Of a stretch of DNA of 59,170 nucleotides, positions 7,901 to 15,382 are shown piece by piece. The DNA is from Lentisphaeria bacterium (GTDB lineage Bacteria; Verrucomicrobiota; Lentisphaeria; Victivallales; Victivallaceae): positions 1 to 59,170 of the forward strand of contig JAFTIA010000103.1 of the NCBI GenBank assembly GCA_017457105.1. The letters run 5' to 3'. Positions within the stretch are counted from its first letter, which is position 1. Each line of letters starts with the position of its first letter. A program made the translations under genes and the position numbers. The notes below the pieces were generated by a model, which was not told where the DNA came from, searched no databases, and saw only the letters and a list, made by a program, of their open reading frames with translations.

Positions 7901-9971
7901 TTTTCATGGTCAATACGCCGGTTTTGCCATGCATGGAATTCCGGACTTGCAGGGTATCGTTTTTCCAGACGGGCCGCTCTATGGTCGCCAGCTGGAAAAT
8001 GGGCTTGATTTCCGGCCTGGCGGGGGCGAAACGATCCAGCACGATCAATGTTCCCGGCCGTTCCGGCGAGGACTGGTTCAGAAAAACAAAGGTGCGGCTG
8101 TACGCCTTTACCCGTCCGGCAAAAACCCGGGCAAGATCCACTTCCATAAAGTTGTAAAGAGGGTATTGGGCATCCGGTCCGAATCCGGCACGGGGCGTTT
8201 CCCCGTTGCGGAATTGGGGCTGAAGCAAAATATCCAAATTGGCCGGAGATGTTCCGGTAACGGTCTGGGACCCGGTGTTGACCGTAAGTTTTCCACGGGT
8301 CACCGCCCCGGCGGGATCCACAAAACGCATCAGGCTGTGCAGTGCCGAAGGTTTGGAAAGAAGCACGTCATAGGGGACGCCGTAAGTCTGATACTGGGAG
8401 AAGTCGGAAGCAAGATTTCCACGGTAATAAATTTGAAACGCCCCCGCATCCCGGTGCTGATGATTGCGGAAATGGGTGTGCGCTCCCTGCATGGAGATCA
8501 CCGCATCATCGGCATTGGCGGCAAAGTTCCACCCGGTACGGACATACAATCCCGGCAGGGGATCGTTATACCATTTTGTCAGGGGAAGAGCTGCCCGGCG
8601 GTCTTCCGGTTTCAATTCCGGATCATTGGTCAGAAGATAAAGTACCGGATCGGCGATACGCAGTTTCAAATGCCGCCGGAAAAATTCCGATTTCAGTTCC
8701 GGATCACGGTACAAAGCAATAGCACACTGTATCAGAATGGGGTTCAAATGGGTATAAGCGGCTTTCCATGTCCAGTTGGCGTCCCCTTCCGGCGTAAAAC
8801 GGCCGTCCGGCAGGCGCAGGTAATACCACATGTAGGGAAATTTTGCGGCTTCCGGCGGCAGAAGCTCCTGCTTGAATGTACGGCGGAACTGCAATGCCGC
8901 AAACATGTCAAAACTGCCCCGGTGCTGACCGTACCCCGTCCCCTGACTGTGACGGCCGCTCCGGTAGGAATAGGCCTTGTAGGGTTTGAGGTTTTCCAGC
9001 ATTTGGTACATAACGAACCGGTAGGGTTCCGGGTCTTCGTTCCACACGGCAATGGCCATGGCAAGGAGATCCCGGCTGATCTGCGCCTCATTGCCGTGAC
9101 CGATGGCGGCGGACTGGCGGAAAGGCGGCCAGCCCACTTCCATTTCCACAGCGTAATAGAGCATCCGGGAAAGAAGAAGCTGTTTTTCTGCCGCACTCAA
9201 CAGGGGATAACACCAGTCATACACCAGTGCGGTGGAAAAAATGCTTTCGCCGGATTTCCGGCAAATATCCTGTCCGTTGCCGAATGTGACTTTGGTCATG
9301 TAGGATTTGGCAAGGTCGATCGCTTCCCGGCCTACTTTGCTGTCCCCGGTCATCAGGTAATAAAACGCCTTTTCCCGCAGAACAGCAACCACATTTTTGT
9401 CAAACGCCAGTTCCCTGTCCGGCGACGGAGCAAAAGAATAAGGCGCAAGGGCGTTTTTCCGGATCTTTTCCCATGCCGGAAGATTTTCCGGATGCTCAAG
9501 ATTTTTCTTGAGCTTCTTTACCAGAGCCGGATCCACCAGCACCCGGGGATGTTGGGCAGGCGGGTCAAAAGGAACTTTGTAGGAAACCACGGCTTTGGGA
9601 GGACGCCGGGGAACCAGTTTGGTAAAACGGATGCGCTTTACTGTAACCGATTGATTATCATAAGAAAAGTAAAGACGGCGGGGTTTGCCTTTTTCAAAGG
9701 TCACCCGATCCAGTTTCATACTTTTTTCCGTCTGATTCGCCTGAAGAAGACGGCGGTTCATGGGAAGATCCTCATCCCAGCGCAAATCCGCAAAGTGTTG
9801 TTGCCCCACAGGAACTTTGGCAATGGTATAAGCGTGGAACCAGTATGTCCCGGATTCCGGAGCTTCCACGGTGTATTCTGTTACGCCGGGGGTCAGATTC
9901 AGTTCAAACGGTTTGGCGCACCAAACAGACAATGCGGTACAGCACAAAAAAAGGAGAAGGCACTTTTTCAT
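4908..9971 (-). CDS. Giant bifunctional-looking polysaccharide lyase: heparinase II/III-like plus PL8-like
   Basis: 1687-aa secreted protein with a signal peptide at 1-19 (LSVWCA). Residues 20-115 look like a carbohydrate-binding beta-sandwich. An alpha-toroid and the heparinase II/III signature NHQHRD follow (H504 and H506; D523 lies downstream). The H-x-H spacing fits heparinase II H406/H408, and D523 is one residue off the D424 spacing. A discoidin-like region covers about 960-1090. The C-terminal 600 residues resemble PL8 (chondroitin AC/hyaluronate lyase): NWW at 1192-1194, N1242, H1293, Y1302, R1356 and possibly E1434. The H-to-Y distance (9) and Y-to-R distance (54) equal those of known PL8 enzymes, and N-to-H (51) is one longer. 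Both catalytic halves therefore look intact. The likely substrate is a glycosaminoglycan or other uronic polymer, cleaved by beta-elimination outside the cytoplasm. It is last in the trxB operon, 26 nt after the M55 gene. Confidence 0.85.
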   Translation of the reverse strand: MKKCLLLFLCCTALSVWCAKPFELNLTPGVTEYTVEAPESGTYWFHAYTIAKVPVGQQHFADLRWDEDLPMNRRLLQANQTEKSMKLDRVTFEKGKPRRLYFSYDNQSVTVKRIRFTKLVPRRPPKAVVSYKVPFDPPAQHPRVLVDPALVKKLKKNLEHPENLPAWEKIRKNALAPYSFAPSPDRELAFDKNVVAVLREKAFYYLMTGDSKVGREAIDLAKSYMTKVTFGNGQDICRKSGESIFSTALVYDWCYPLLSAAEKQLLLSRMLYYAVEMEVGWPPFRQSAAIGHGNEAQISRDLLAMAIAVWNEDPEPYRFVMYQMLENLKPYKAYSYRSGRHSQGTGYGQHRGSFDMFAALQFRRTFKQELLPPEAAKFPYMWYYLRLPDGRFTPEGDANWTWKAAYTHLNPILIQCAIALYRDPELKSEFFRRHLKLRIADPVLYLLTNDPELKPEDRRAALPLTKWYNDPLPGLYVRTGWNFAANADDAVISMQGAHTHFRNHQHRDAGAFQIYYRGNLASDFSQYQTYGVPYDVLLSKPSALHSLMRFVDPAGAVTRGKLTVNTGSQTVTGTSPANLDILLQPQFRNGETPRAGFGPDAQYPLYNFMEVDLARVFAGRVKAYSRTFVFLNQSSPERPGTLIVLDRFAPARPEIKPIFQLATIERPVWKNDTLQVRNSMHGKTGVLTMKTLVPEKVHAAMFTAEEAHTFGGVYVAPRNAAKKEASGTRTELTGPGNVFLNVLQIHGGEVSPLPAQFVKSGSRYDITLADYFVSLGNTAELTEKMFQITVPQKEAKVLLLNLAPGKWTLAGNGEKRVFEVAKREGSLFTLLKKGVYTLSPGGSGKVEAAPALRAVPAPPPPRNQLIVDGIPFPGVRTEVRGGVLSLPLTKLAKDASGSWFLPPWEYTLKKNAVNICGYDFPLSADPGQEKFVPAEWVGVLTGQEAFLDEISGNVRFVLRNDHSGILHAFASDEAENLRQLLFRKKGAWITHGRNITAEIVFANNREIAGVELDLPNGKTRRQFLAIEAVYAGKAETVFDGETDGKSKTFRISFAPRRVRALRFRMKGNSVHEWNNISGIRFLLPEDQRITGEAILNALPRLQENLRKILLEDLSVAQLNAVDVLPASRKAGELLKNFQSDGTWSDINYQDRSRSAWNPRVHLLRMKALAVTHPEAAKKALKAWAERDPYSPNWWNRNIGTPEAICHTLILLGGSDAVSPELSARLRTLAERSYDVHPKVGQNLVWLSGVRLMIGILWKEAEAVRTGSEIIKNELCIVPTGEEGLQSDYSFHQHGIQLQVGNYGLGYFGNHILWMRALAGTVLAYPARKAALLDHYLMDCLRWTWWDGSMEPSACGRMVLPHMMKARGETLIRLAGQLAPLLPPERKTAVQNWLKDPEKLTGSAVFPNSGYMIFRADAGWKFSLKMCSPELIGSETVNGQNLRALYQADGALFFGNMARYRDFHVLCDARKLPGTTEIMDERPLTGQVAPRNIHGYYAMLADFPAAIAAFRHAPGDMTADKVWFCTSSGVWCSGSDIQSRSRFPVVTAVDQFRTGEAALAVDVPAGFPAVTEKTLEMTGDEKHVMRESASQKMTGNMTLLTIDHGIAPQKAVYRYRMRRATDPVKPETWLKTSSSRIHALAAENRILTAAFVPGEITLKNGKKCPVTPGIAILDAAGNVLQRSGFRVK

Positions 9972-9997
9972 CTTGCAAACCTTTTCGGGCTATCTTC

Positions 9998-10864
9998 TTA
10001 CACACCAAACGGCAAATCTTCCGGAGCAAGGCGTTTGACTTCCGGAGAATAAAGCCGGTTCAGGCAGCTGATATAACTTGCAGGATCTTCCGCATACAAG
10101 GCGCAGGGTTTTTCCTCCGGCACTTCCGGTCTTTCGATCCGCACCATACGGAAAGGGGGCTGCAGATCCGGGTAATGGAAAACACTTTTATCCTGTTTCC
10201 ACTGTTCAGCGGCGGCACGGGCCGTCCGCTCGATCTCTTCCCGGACGACCTGCGGACTGCGCTGGGAAGAGGCAAGGTTCATTCTTGCATATTCCTCCGT
10301 TGTCATGGTTTTGGAACGGCCCTGATCTGCCACAAGGCCGTGCTTGCCCGCCACAGTAAAAACGCCGGGCGTCAATGCCTGCGCTTCCAGGGTAAGAGCC
10401 CGGTCCCCCGCCGCAAAAATCACCGGGATCCCCAGTTCCCGGGCGCAGAAAGAGTAGCCGCCGTATTCCCCGATGGAAATACCGTTGATCCGGAAATCCA
10501 GAACATTGAAACTGGAGGTGTGAGCAAGATGAGCGTAGTCCGTACCGGCTTTGGCATGCTGCCCCACATACGCCAGAGCATCAAAAGATCTATCCAATCC
10601 CCAGGGCCAGATGGGATTGAAGTGCCCTGTAAGCATCAGCACCCGGGGGTCAAGCAGTTCCCGGTCCAGACTGTCGTATCCGTGACCGGTGGCAACGGTG
10701 ATTTCTGTGGCTCCGCCTGCAAAAAAACCGGCAACAGCCGCATTGACTTCCATGGTCAGAAGTCTGCGGCAATCCTGATAATAACAGCCGCCGGATACAC
10801 AGCATTTTTGATGATCGTGAACGCCTGTAACGCCCTCCATATCCGTCATGATCATTATTTTCAT
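9998..10864 (-). CDS. M55-family D-aminopeptidase-like protein (DppA-like)
   Basis: 288 aa, with no signal peptide and so probably cytoplasmic. The zinc-site residues of Bacillus DppA are present at almost the same positions: D8 and E10 (in TDMEGV), H61 (ATGHG), H103 (VGQHA) and E133 (IGEYGG). M55 peptidases remove N-terminal D-amino acids from short peptides and form decamers. I infer a role in recycling D-amino-acid peptides, possibly from peptidoglycan. The start at 10864 is chosen because GGGAGG lies 6 nt upstream; the reading frame extends further back but into the previous gene. It sits 16 nt after the glycerol-1-phosphate dehydrogenase-like gene and 26 nt before the lyase. Confidence 0.88.
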   Translation of the reverse strand: MKIMIMTDMEGVTGVHDHQKCCVSGGCYYQDCRRLLTMEVNAAVAGFFAGGATEITVATGHGYDSLDRELLDPRVLMLTGHFNPIWPWGLDRSFDALAYVGQHAKAGTDYAHLAHTSSFNVLDFRINGISIGEYGGYSFCARELGIPVIFAAGDRALTLEAQALTPGVFTVAGKHGLVADQGRSKTMTTEEYARMNLASSQRSPQVVREEIERTARAAAEQWKQDKSVFHYPDLQPPFRMVRIERPEVPEEKPCALYAEDPASYISCLNRLYSPEVKRLAPEDLPFGV

Positions 10865-10880
10865 CGTATCCTCCCGAATT

Positions 10881-12161
10881 TCACAACAGTTTTTCCAGAG
10901 ATTTGCAGGCATCCGCCAGCAGACCGCATTCGTACAAAAGATCCAGAACCGTGTACCGTACCCGGATGGTCTGCGCCATGGGGAGGACATGGAGGAACTG
11001 TTCTCTGTCCAGCCCGATCTCTGCGGGACCGGCGGGACATCCGGCGTTTTTCAGCATCATCCGCAATTCTTCAAAGGGAATGATCTGGTTTTGCAGTTTC
11101 TTCTGCAGTTCGCCCCATTTGGCACATGCCGTTTCCCGGCGGAGAAGCGTTTCCTCCGGCGGCAGATATTTTTTCATGGCGGCATCCCGGGGAATGGAGC
11201 CGTAACAGCCCCGGACGGCAAGGCGTTCCACTTCCTGCAGCCGTTCTTCCCGGGTCAAAGGCGGTGTCATGCGGGAACAAAGTTCCTCAAAACTGTGATT
11301 GATAACATATTCAAAAAGGAGTGTCGCCACAAGCGTTCCAACACCGACTTTGAATCCGTGGGAAACATCTTCCCCCTGAAACTGCAGATTCTCCATTTCC
11401 CAAACATGGCTGAACAGATGTTCACACCCGGATGCGGGACGGCTGTCCAGATAGATCTGCATAGCGTAGCCGGAGGCGGCAAGTCCTTCAAAAACAAGTG
11501 TCATATTGCCGGGATCGGAAACTCTTGAGCGCAAATCTTTCTGTACCAGATCCCACACATCCTGCCGGATGGGTTCCACTTCCATGGTATCGGCGATCAG
11601 CCAATCGGCACCGCCGGTCACTTTGGCAAGCAGATCGGCATAGCCGGAAGAAAACATTTCAGGCGGAGCCGTTTCCAGAATATCCGCATCGGCACAAACT
11701 GCATAGGGTGCCGGGCAGGGAACCGTGGTTTTGGAGCCGTTGACCAGCATGGCACTGCCGCCAGCGGTATAACCATCCACCGAACAGGCAGTGGCAACAC
11801 AGCAGTAAGGGACCAGCTTCTCTCCTGCGGCACATTTTACCATATCATTGATCACGCCGGACCCCACCGCCACGGGGACGCAGTTTTCCGGCATTTTTTC
11901 TGCAAGCATGTGAGCAATCCCCATCTCCGGGTGCAGCCGGGGCGTGCCGGGGAAAATGTGCGGCAAATATGCGCTGCAGCCAAGCATTTCCTGCAAAGCC
12001 TTTCCGGCAGCACGCCAAGTATTTTCATCGGCAATGATCCAGGGTTTTTTTCCGGGAAAAAACGTTTGGAGCAGTTCCGGCACAGAGGTAAAAACACCAC
12101 GGCCGGAAAGGAATGCCGCCGTCTGCATCCCTTCCGGAATAGGGGAAAGCCGCAAAACCAT
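10881..12161 (-). CDS. sn-glycerol-1-phosphate dehydrogenase-like (AraM/EgsA family)
   Basis: 426 aa, somewhat longer than typical members (about 350-400). The N-terminal Rossmann half carries GSGVINDMVK, and SVDGYTAGGSAM is a family hallmark. Probable metal ligands are D176 (GYADLLAK), H252 (SHVWEM) and H268 (VSHGFKVG); the 16-residue spacing of the two histidines agrees with characterised enzymes. The family reduces dihydroxyacetone phosphate to sn-glycerol-1-phosphate, the archaeal lipid stereoisomer, using NAD(P)H. In bacteria the fate of the product is often unclear. It lies 8 nt downstream of trxB in the same operon. A different polyol dehydrogenase activity within the dehydroquinate-synthase/iron-alcohol-dehydrogenase superfamily is possible. 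Confidence 0.8.
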   Translation of the reverse strand: MVLRLSPIPEGMQTAAFLSGRGVFTSVPELLQTFFPGKKPWIIADENTWRAAGKALQEMLGCSAYLPHIFPGTPRLHPEMGIAHMLAEKMPENCVPVAVGSGVINDMVKCAAGEKLVPYCCVATACSVDGYTAGGSAMLVNGSKTTVPCPAPYAVCADADILETAPPEMFSSGYADLLAKVTGGADWLIADTMEVEPIRQDVWDLVQKDLRSRVSDPGNMTLVFEGLAASGYAMQIYLDSRPASGCEHLFSHVWEMENLQFQGEDVSHGFKVGVGTLVATLLFEYVINHSFEELCSRMTPPLTREERLQEVERLAVRGCYGSIPRDAAMKKYLPPEETLLRRETACAKWGELQKKLQNQIIPFEELRMMLKNAGCPAGPAEIGLDREQFLHVLPMAQTIRVRYTVLDLLYECGLLADACKSLEKLL

Positions 12162-12169
12162 AGCCGCCC

Positions 12170-13093
12170 CTACTCCGCCAGATAACGCTCTGCATCAATA
12201 GCGGCGCGGCAGCCCATGGCGGCGGCGGTGATCGCCTGCCGGTAATGGGGATCCGCACAGTCGCCGGCGGCAAAGACCCCTTTCAACCCGGTGTGGGATG
12301 TGGCACCGCTCAATACGATATACCCCTTCTCATCCAGCGGAAGATATTCCTTGAAGAGTTCCGTATTCGGCACATGCCCCAGTGCGGCAAAGACCCCTTC
12401 GCAGGGGATTTCCCGGAGGTCATTGGTCAAAAGATTTTTCACACGGACGGCACGGACGGAATCGTCGCCGGTGATTTCATCCACCACCGAATCCCAGACG
12501 AATTCGATTTTGGGGTGCTGCATGGCCCGCTCCGCCATGATCCGGGAGGCCCGCAATTCGTGACGGCGGTGCACCACATAAACTTTGGAGGCAAAACGGG
12601 TGAGGAACAGAGCCTCTTCCATGGCGGAATCCCCGCCGCCCACCACGATCACCGGAACATCTTTGTAAAACGCCCCGTCGCAGGTGGCGCAGGCGGAAAC
12701 ACCGTGATTGCGGTATTTGGCTTCGGAGGGGATCCCCAGCCAGCGGGGACTTGCCCCGGTGGAAATAATGACGGCTTTCGCCTCGATCTCCAAGCCTCCG
12801 GCAGTTTTGATATAGTGTTTGCCGCCATCGGTAAGGCGGACAACTTCTGCCACATCGTATTCCACACGGGTTTGAAAACGCTCCGCCTGCTGCTGCATAT
12901 TGTCCATCAGTTCAAAGCCGTTGATCCCTTTGGGGAAACCGGGGAAATTTTCCACTTCGCTTGTTTGCATAAGCAGCCCCCCCGGCATAAGTCCCGCCAG
13001 AAGAAGCGGGTTCAAATTGGCTCTGGCTGCGTAGATCCCTGCGGTCCATCCTGCCGGACCGCTGCCGATAATGACCAGATTTTCCTGCTGCAT
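12170..13093 (-). CDS. trxB: Thioredoxin reductase
   Basis: 307-aa FAD/NAD(P)H enzyme of the low-molecular-weight TrxR type. FAD-binding GSGPAG is at 10-15, the redox-active CATC pair is C135/C138, the NAD(P)H-binding GGGDSA follows, and the C-terminal FAD motif is GVFAAGDC. The length and domain order are standard for the family. It reduces thioredoxin in the cytoplasm. It is the first gene of an operon with the G1P dehydrogenase-like, M55 and lyase genes. GGGGAG lies about 8 nt upstream of the start. Its 5' region ends only 34 nt before a 290-bp inverted-repeat element, so its promoter lies inside or beside that element. Confidence 0.95.
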   Translation of the reverse strand: MQQENLVIIGSGPAGWTAGIYAARANLNPLLLAGLMPGGLLMQTSEVENFPGFPKGINGFELMDNMQQQAERFQTRVEYDVAEVVRLTDGGKHYIKTAGGLEIEAKAVIISTGASPRWLGIPSEAKYRNHGVSACATCDGAFYKDVPVIVVGGGDSAMEEALFLTRFASKVYVVHRRHELRASRIMAERAMQHPKIEFVWDSVVDEITGDDSVRAVRVKNLLTNDLREIPCEGVFAALGHVPNTELFKEYLPLDEKGYIVLSGATSHTGLKGVFAAGDCADPHYRQAITAAAMGCRAAIDAERYLAE

Positions 13094-13127
13094 AAAAAGT
13101 TCTCCCCTTTTCTATTTTATTTTATTT

Positions 13128-13417
13128 GGCTGTGTACTAAACAATGACTGATTTTTCTATACAGCAATTTATTTGCTGTGCACTTGGTCTCTGCGAGGCT
13201 GGGTTCAGCGCACTTCTTACGCAGAACCGTAAGGCCCCGGAAAAAATCGCAAGCTGATTGCTTGCTGATTTTTTATTGGAGCGGGGGGCCGGGGCTTGCT
13301 ATTTAAGGGCTTCTCGCCCTTAAAAATCCCCGCAAGGGGCGGTTGCCCCTTGACCCGTCGCTTGACGATAAAGATCGTCTGCGCTCCCTAATATCAGTCT
13401 ATGTTTTTTACAGAGCC
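13128..13417 (+). mobile_element. MITE-like structured repeat element, complete copy
   Basis: This element fills the 346-nt gap between trxB and the next gene, in which I see no ORF. Its ends are imperfect terminal inverted repeats of 25 bp (13128-13152 and 13393-13417) matching at 20 of 25 positions, both starting GGCT and ending GACTGAT. Inside are several hairpins: ACAGCAA/TTGCTGT (13161-13179), CTTACG/CGTAAG, AAAAAATC-GCAAGC against GCTTGC-T-GATTTTTT, TTAAGGGC/GCCCTTAA, CCCC-GCAA-GGGG, and GACGAT/ATCGTC. A long-range GGAGCG/CGCTCC pair encloses the last three. The interior has a strong match in inverted orientation at 58981-59170. There is no transposase, so it would have to be mobilised in trans. 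Confidence 0.75.
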
Positions 13418-13440
13418 TTTTTTTATTGGTTCAGAAGAAC

Positions 13441-14580
13441 TTACTTCCAGGCCCCGGCATCGGTATCCGGTTCCTGATAGAGTTCTGTAAGAGCCTTCTT
13501 TTCCACGATCCCGCCGGTTTCATCCTCTTCCGGCGGCGGCAGTTCCCACTTGCCGTCCGGGAATACGGGCGTCTGGAAAGCATCCTGTTTGATGTTGTGG
13601 GTCTTCTCCTGAAATTCCATACAGCTTCGGATACAGCCCTTGGCACCGCACACGGCAAAGTATCCGGTATGATTCAGGATCTGCTGATAAAAGGGATTCA
13701 CCTCTCCGCCGGGAAATTCCGGATTCTCTCTGCCCCAATGCCCCAAAGCAAGCGTGTACGCCGTCTTGTAGGCAAGTTCTTCAGACATATTGCTTTTGGT
13801 AATATCCAGATTGAATCCGGGGAAAAACTTCTTCATAAAAGGAGAAGCCTTGTAATTGATCCCGTGATGAGTGGCGGTACAGCGGCCCATGTGAACATCT
13901 CCCCATTCATATTCCTTGTCCCCGATATGGATCTTGATGGACGGGCGGTCGCCGGGACGGGGAATGGCGTTGCCGGGACAATCGGGAACGCATTTCATAC
14001 AGCGTTTGCACAGTGTTCCGGGTTCGATCAGGGGATCCGGTTCCAGCACAGCATCCGTCAGGATCGTGCCGATGCGGACACGGGGACCGAATACTTTGTG
14101 GATAAATACCTTGGACCAGCCGATCTCTCCCAGACCGCAGGCAACCGCCGCAATACGGACATGGATATTGACATCCGGCACAGGCCGCCCGGGCGCCACC
14201 GGATCCGGGTTGTTCGGGTAGGCTTCCGGCACCCCCGGATAAACCGGAACGGCTTCAAATCCGTGATCCTCAATAAAACGGGCGATTTCATACGTCAACA
14301 TGGGGCGGAAAAGCGTATTGAGCCGGTTGTAACTGTAATAAGTATAATTGGGCCAGTAAGTCCCGGCAGTGATTCCCCGGTACGTACTGCGGGGAATGGG
14401 CTGAACGATGCTGATCACACTTTGGCAGTCCGGGAAAATATTTTTGGGATGCATCCGTTCCGGAGCTTCCGCAAACCGTTCAATGGGGGCGACCCCCAGG
14501 ATCCAATCCCCGCCGCCGCCGGCACTGAGTTTATTGGCAAGATCCTTCAGCATCCGGGAAGTCAGTTTGGGCGTATCCAT
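13441..14580 (-). CDS. QueG/reductive-dehalogenase-like 4Fe-4S protein, long paralogue
   Basis: 379 aa. It contains the N-terminal fold seen in epoxyqueuosine reductase and reductive dehalogenases (GVAPIERF near the start, VNIHVRIAAVACGLGEIGWS in the middle) and a ferredoxin motif CKRCMKCVPDCP. A further CGAKGCIRSC lies near the C terminus. It has no Tat signal and is probably cytoplasmic. Families with this fold often use cobalamin with Fe-S clusters; whether this one binds cobalamin cannot be seen. The start is at 14580 (GAGGAGGTGA, TAATG overlap with the upstream stop), not the upstream ATG at 14625. It is last of three linked paralogues behind an IclR gene. The substrate is unknown. Confidence 0.7.
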   Translation of the reverse strand: MDTPKLTSRMLKDLANKLSAGGGGDWILGVAPIERFAEAPERMHPKNIFPDCQSVISIVQPIPRSTYRGITAGTYWPNYTYYSYNRLNTLFRPMLTYEIARFIEDHGFEAVPVYPGVPEAYPNNPDPVAPGRPVPDVNIHVRIAAVACGLGEIGWSKVFIHKVFGPRVRIGTILTDAVLEPDPLIEPGTLCKRCMKCVPDCPGNAIPRPGDRPSIKIHIGDKEYEWGDVHMGRCTATHHGINYKASPFMKKFFPGFNLDITKSNMSEELAYKTAYTLALGHWGRENPEFPGGEVNPFYQQILNHTGYFAVCGAKGCIRSCMEFQEKTHNIKQDAFQTPVFPDGKWELPPPEEDETGGIVEKKALTELYQEPDTDAGAWK

Positions 14581-15380
14581 TATTTCACCTCCTCGATATT
14601 CCGGTTGAGCAGATCCCGTTTCCACGGTTTATCCGTGCGGAAAGGGGTGCTGAATTTGCTTGTAAGCAGACCCCGCGCTTCCAAACTTGCCAGACAGGCA
14701 CGGCCGCAAGCGGCGGCGATTTTATCCACACTGTTGAAACGGCCGAACCCGGTCTGCACCGCACCGTTGGTACAGCGGGAACAGAGCGTATCCTCCAGAG
14801 GACAGCCGTCTTTGCAGGCATTGCAGTCATTGCAGACATTGCGGGTACGGACCTCATCCGCCTCCAGTTCTTTATCCGTGATCAGCATGGCAATGCGCTG
14901 CAATGTTCCGAATTCCGGCGTGATAAACAAGCCGTTCTTCCCGGTTTCCCCCAGCCCGCAAAGATGGGCGGCAAGCTGCCAATTCACATAAACATTGGGG
15001 GCCGGTTTGCCATTTTCCACCGGAGCCCCCAACGGGAATCCGGCGGCGGCATCTGCATCATAGCCGAACATGGGAACAGCTTCATACCCCTGCGCCTCCA
15101 TCCAGATCACCAAATCATAAGTGGTCTTGGCAAGGAACTGATCCTCCAGCATAAACAAACCGAATTCAGAATAAAAACCGTTGACGGCACTGGCATTTTC
15201 CATACTGCGGAGAACGCCCCGGGGGATCCGGCGGCCGATCACGATCATACTTTTTCCCTGCGGAAAAATATTCCGGGGATCATTTTCCGGCGCAACACCG
15301 TCAAAGCGGCTGAGGGGGGCGATCCCCACCAAATCCGCACCGAACCGGCGGGCGGCCTCTTTTACTTTCACTGCATCCAT
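14580..15380 (-). CDS. QueG-like 4Fe-4S protein, short paralogue 2
   Basis: 266 aa. The N terminus (ADLVGIAPLSRF) and the middle (LAAHLCGLGETGKNGL) are those of the epoxyqueuosine-reductase/dehalogenase-like family. The ferredoxin motif is CNDCNACKDGCP, followed by CSRC and CGRAC, enough for two clusters. It lacks the C-terminal HEAT region of true QueG, so tRNA queuosine synthesis is unlikely. Its stop overlaps the next start by one base (TAATG), and only 2 nt separate it from the preceding paralogue, so the three are translationally linked. The reaction is unknown. Confidence 0.7.
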   Translation of the reverse strand: MDAVKVKEAARRFGADLVGIAPLSRFDGVAPENDPRNIFPQGKSMIVIGRRIPRGVLRSMENASAVNGFYSEFGLFMLEDQFLAKTTYDLVIWMEAQGYEAVPMFGYDADAAAGFPLGAPVENGKPAPNVYVNWQLAAHLCGLGETGKNGLFITPEFGTLQRIAMLITDKELEADEVRTRNVCNDCNACKDGCPLEDTLCSRCTNGAVQTGFGRFNSVDKIAAACGRACLASLEARGLLTSKFSTPFRTDKPWKRDLLNRNIEEVK

Positions 15381-15382
15381 TT

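Noticed and set aside
7734-10052. Open frame of 772 codons on the plus strand opposite the lyase
   Set aside because: It is a mirror of a strongly supported gene on the other strand, has no family resemblance and is rich in Arg, Gly and His as expected of an antisense shadow.
14580-15380. True epoxyqueuosine reductase QueG
   Set aside because: The proteins are short, lack the C-terminal repeat region for tRNA binding, and occur as three paralogues under an IclR regulator.
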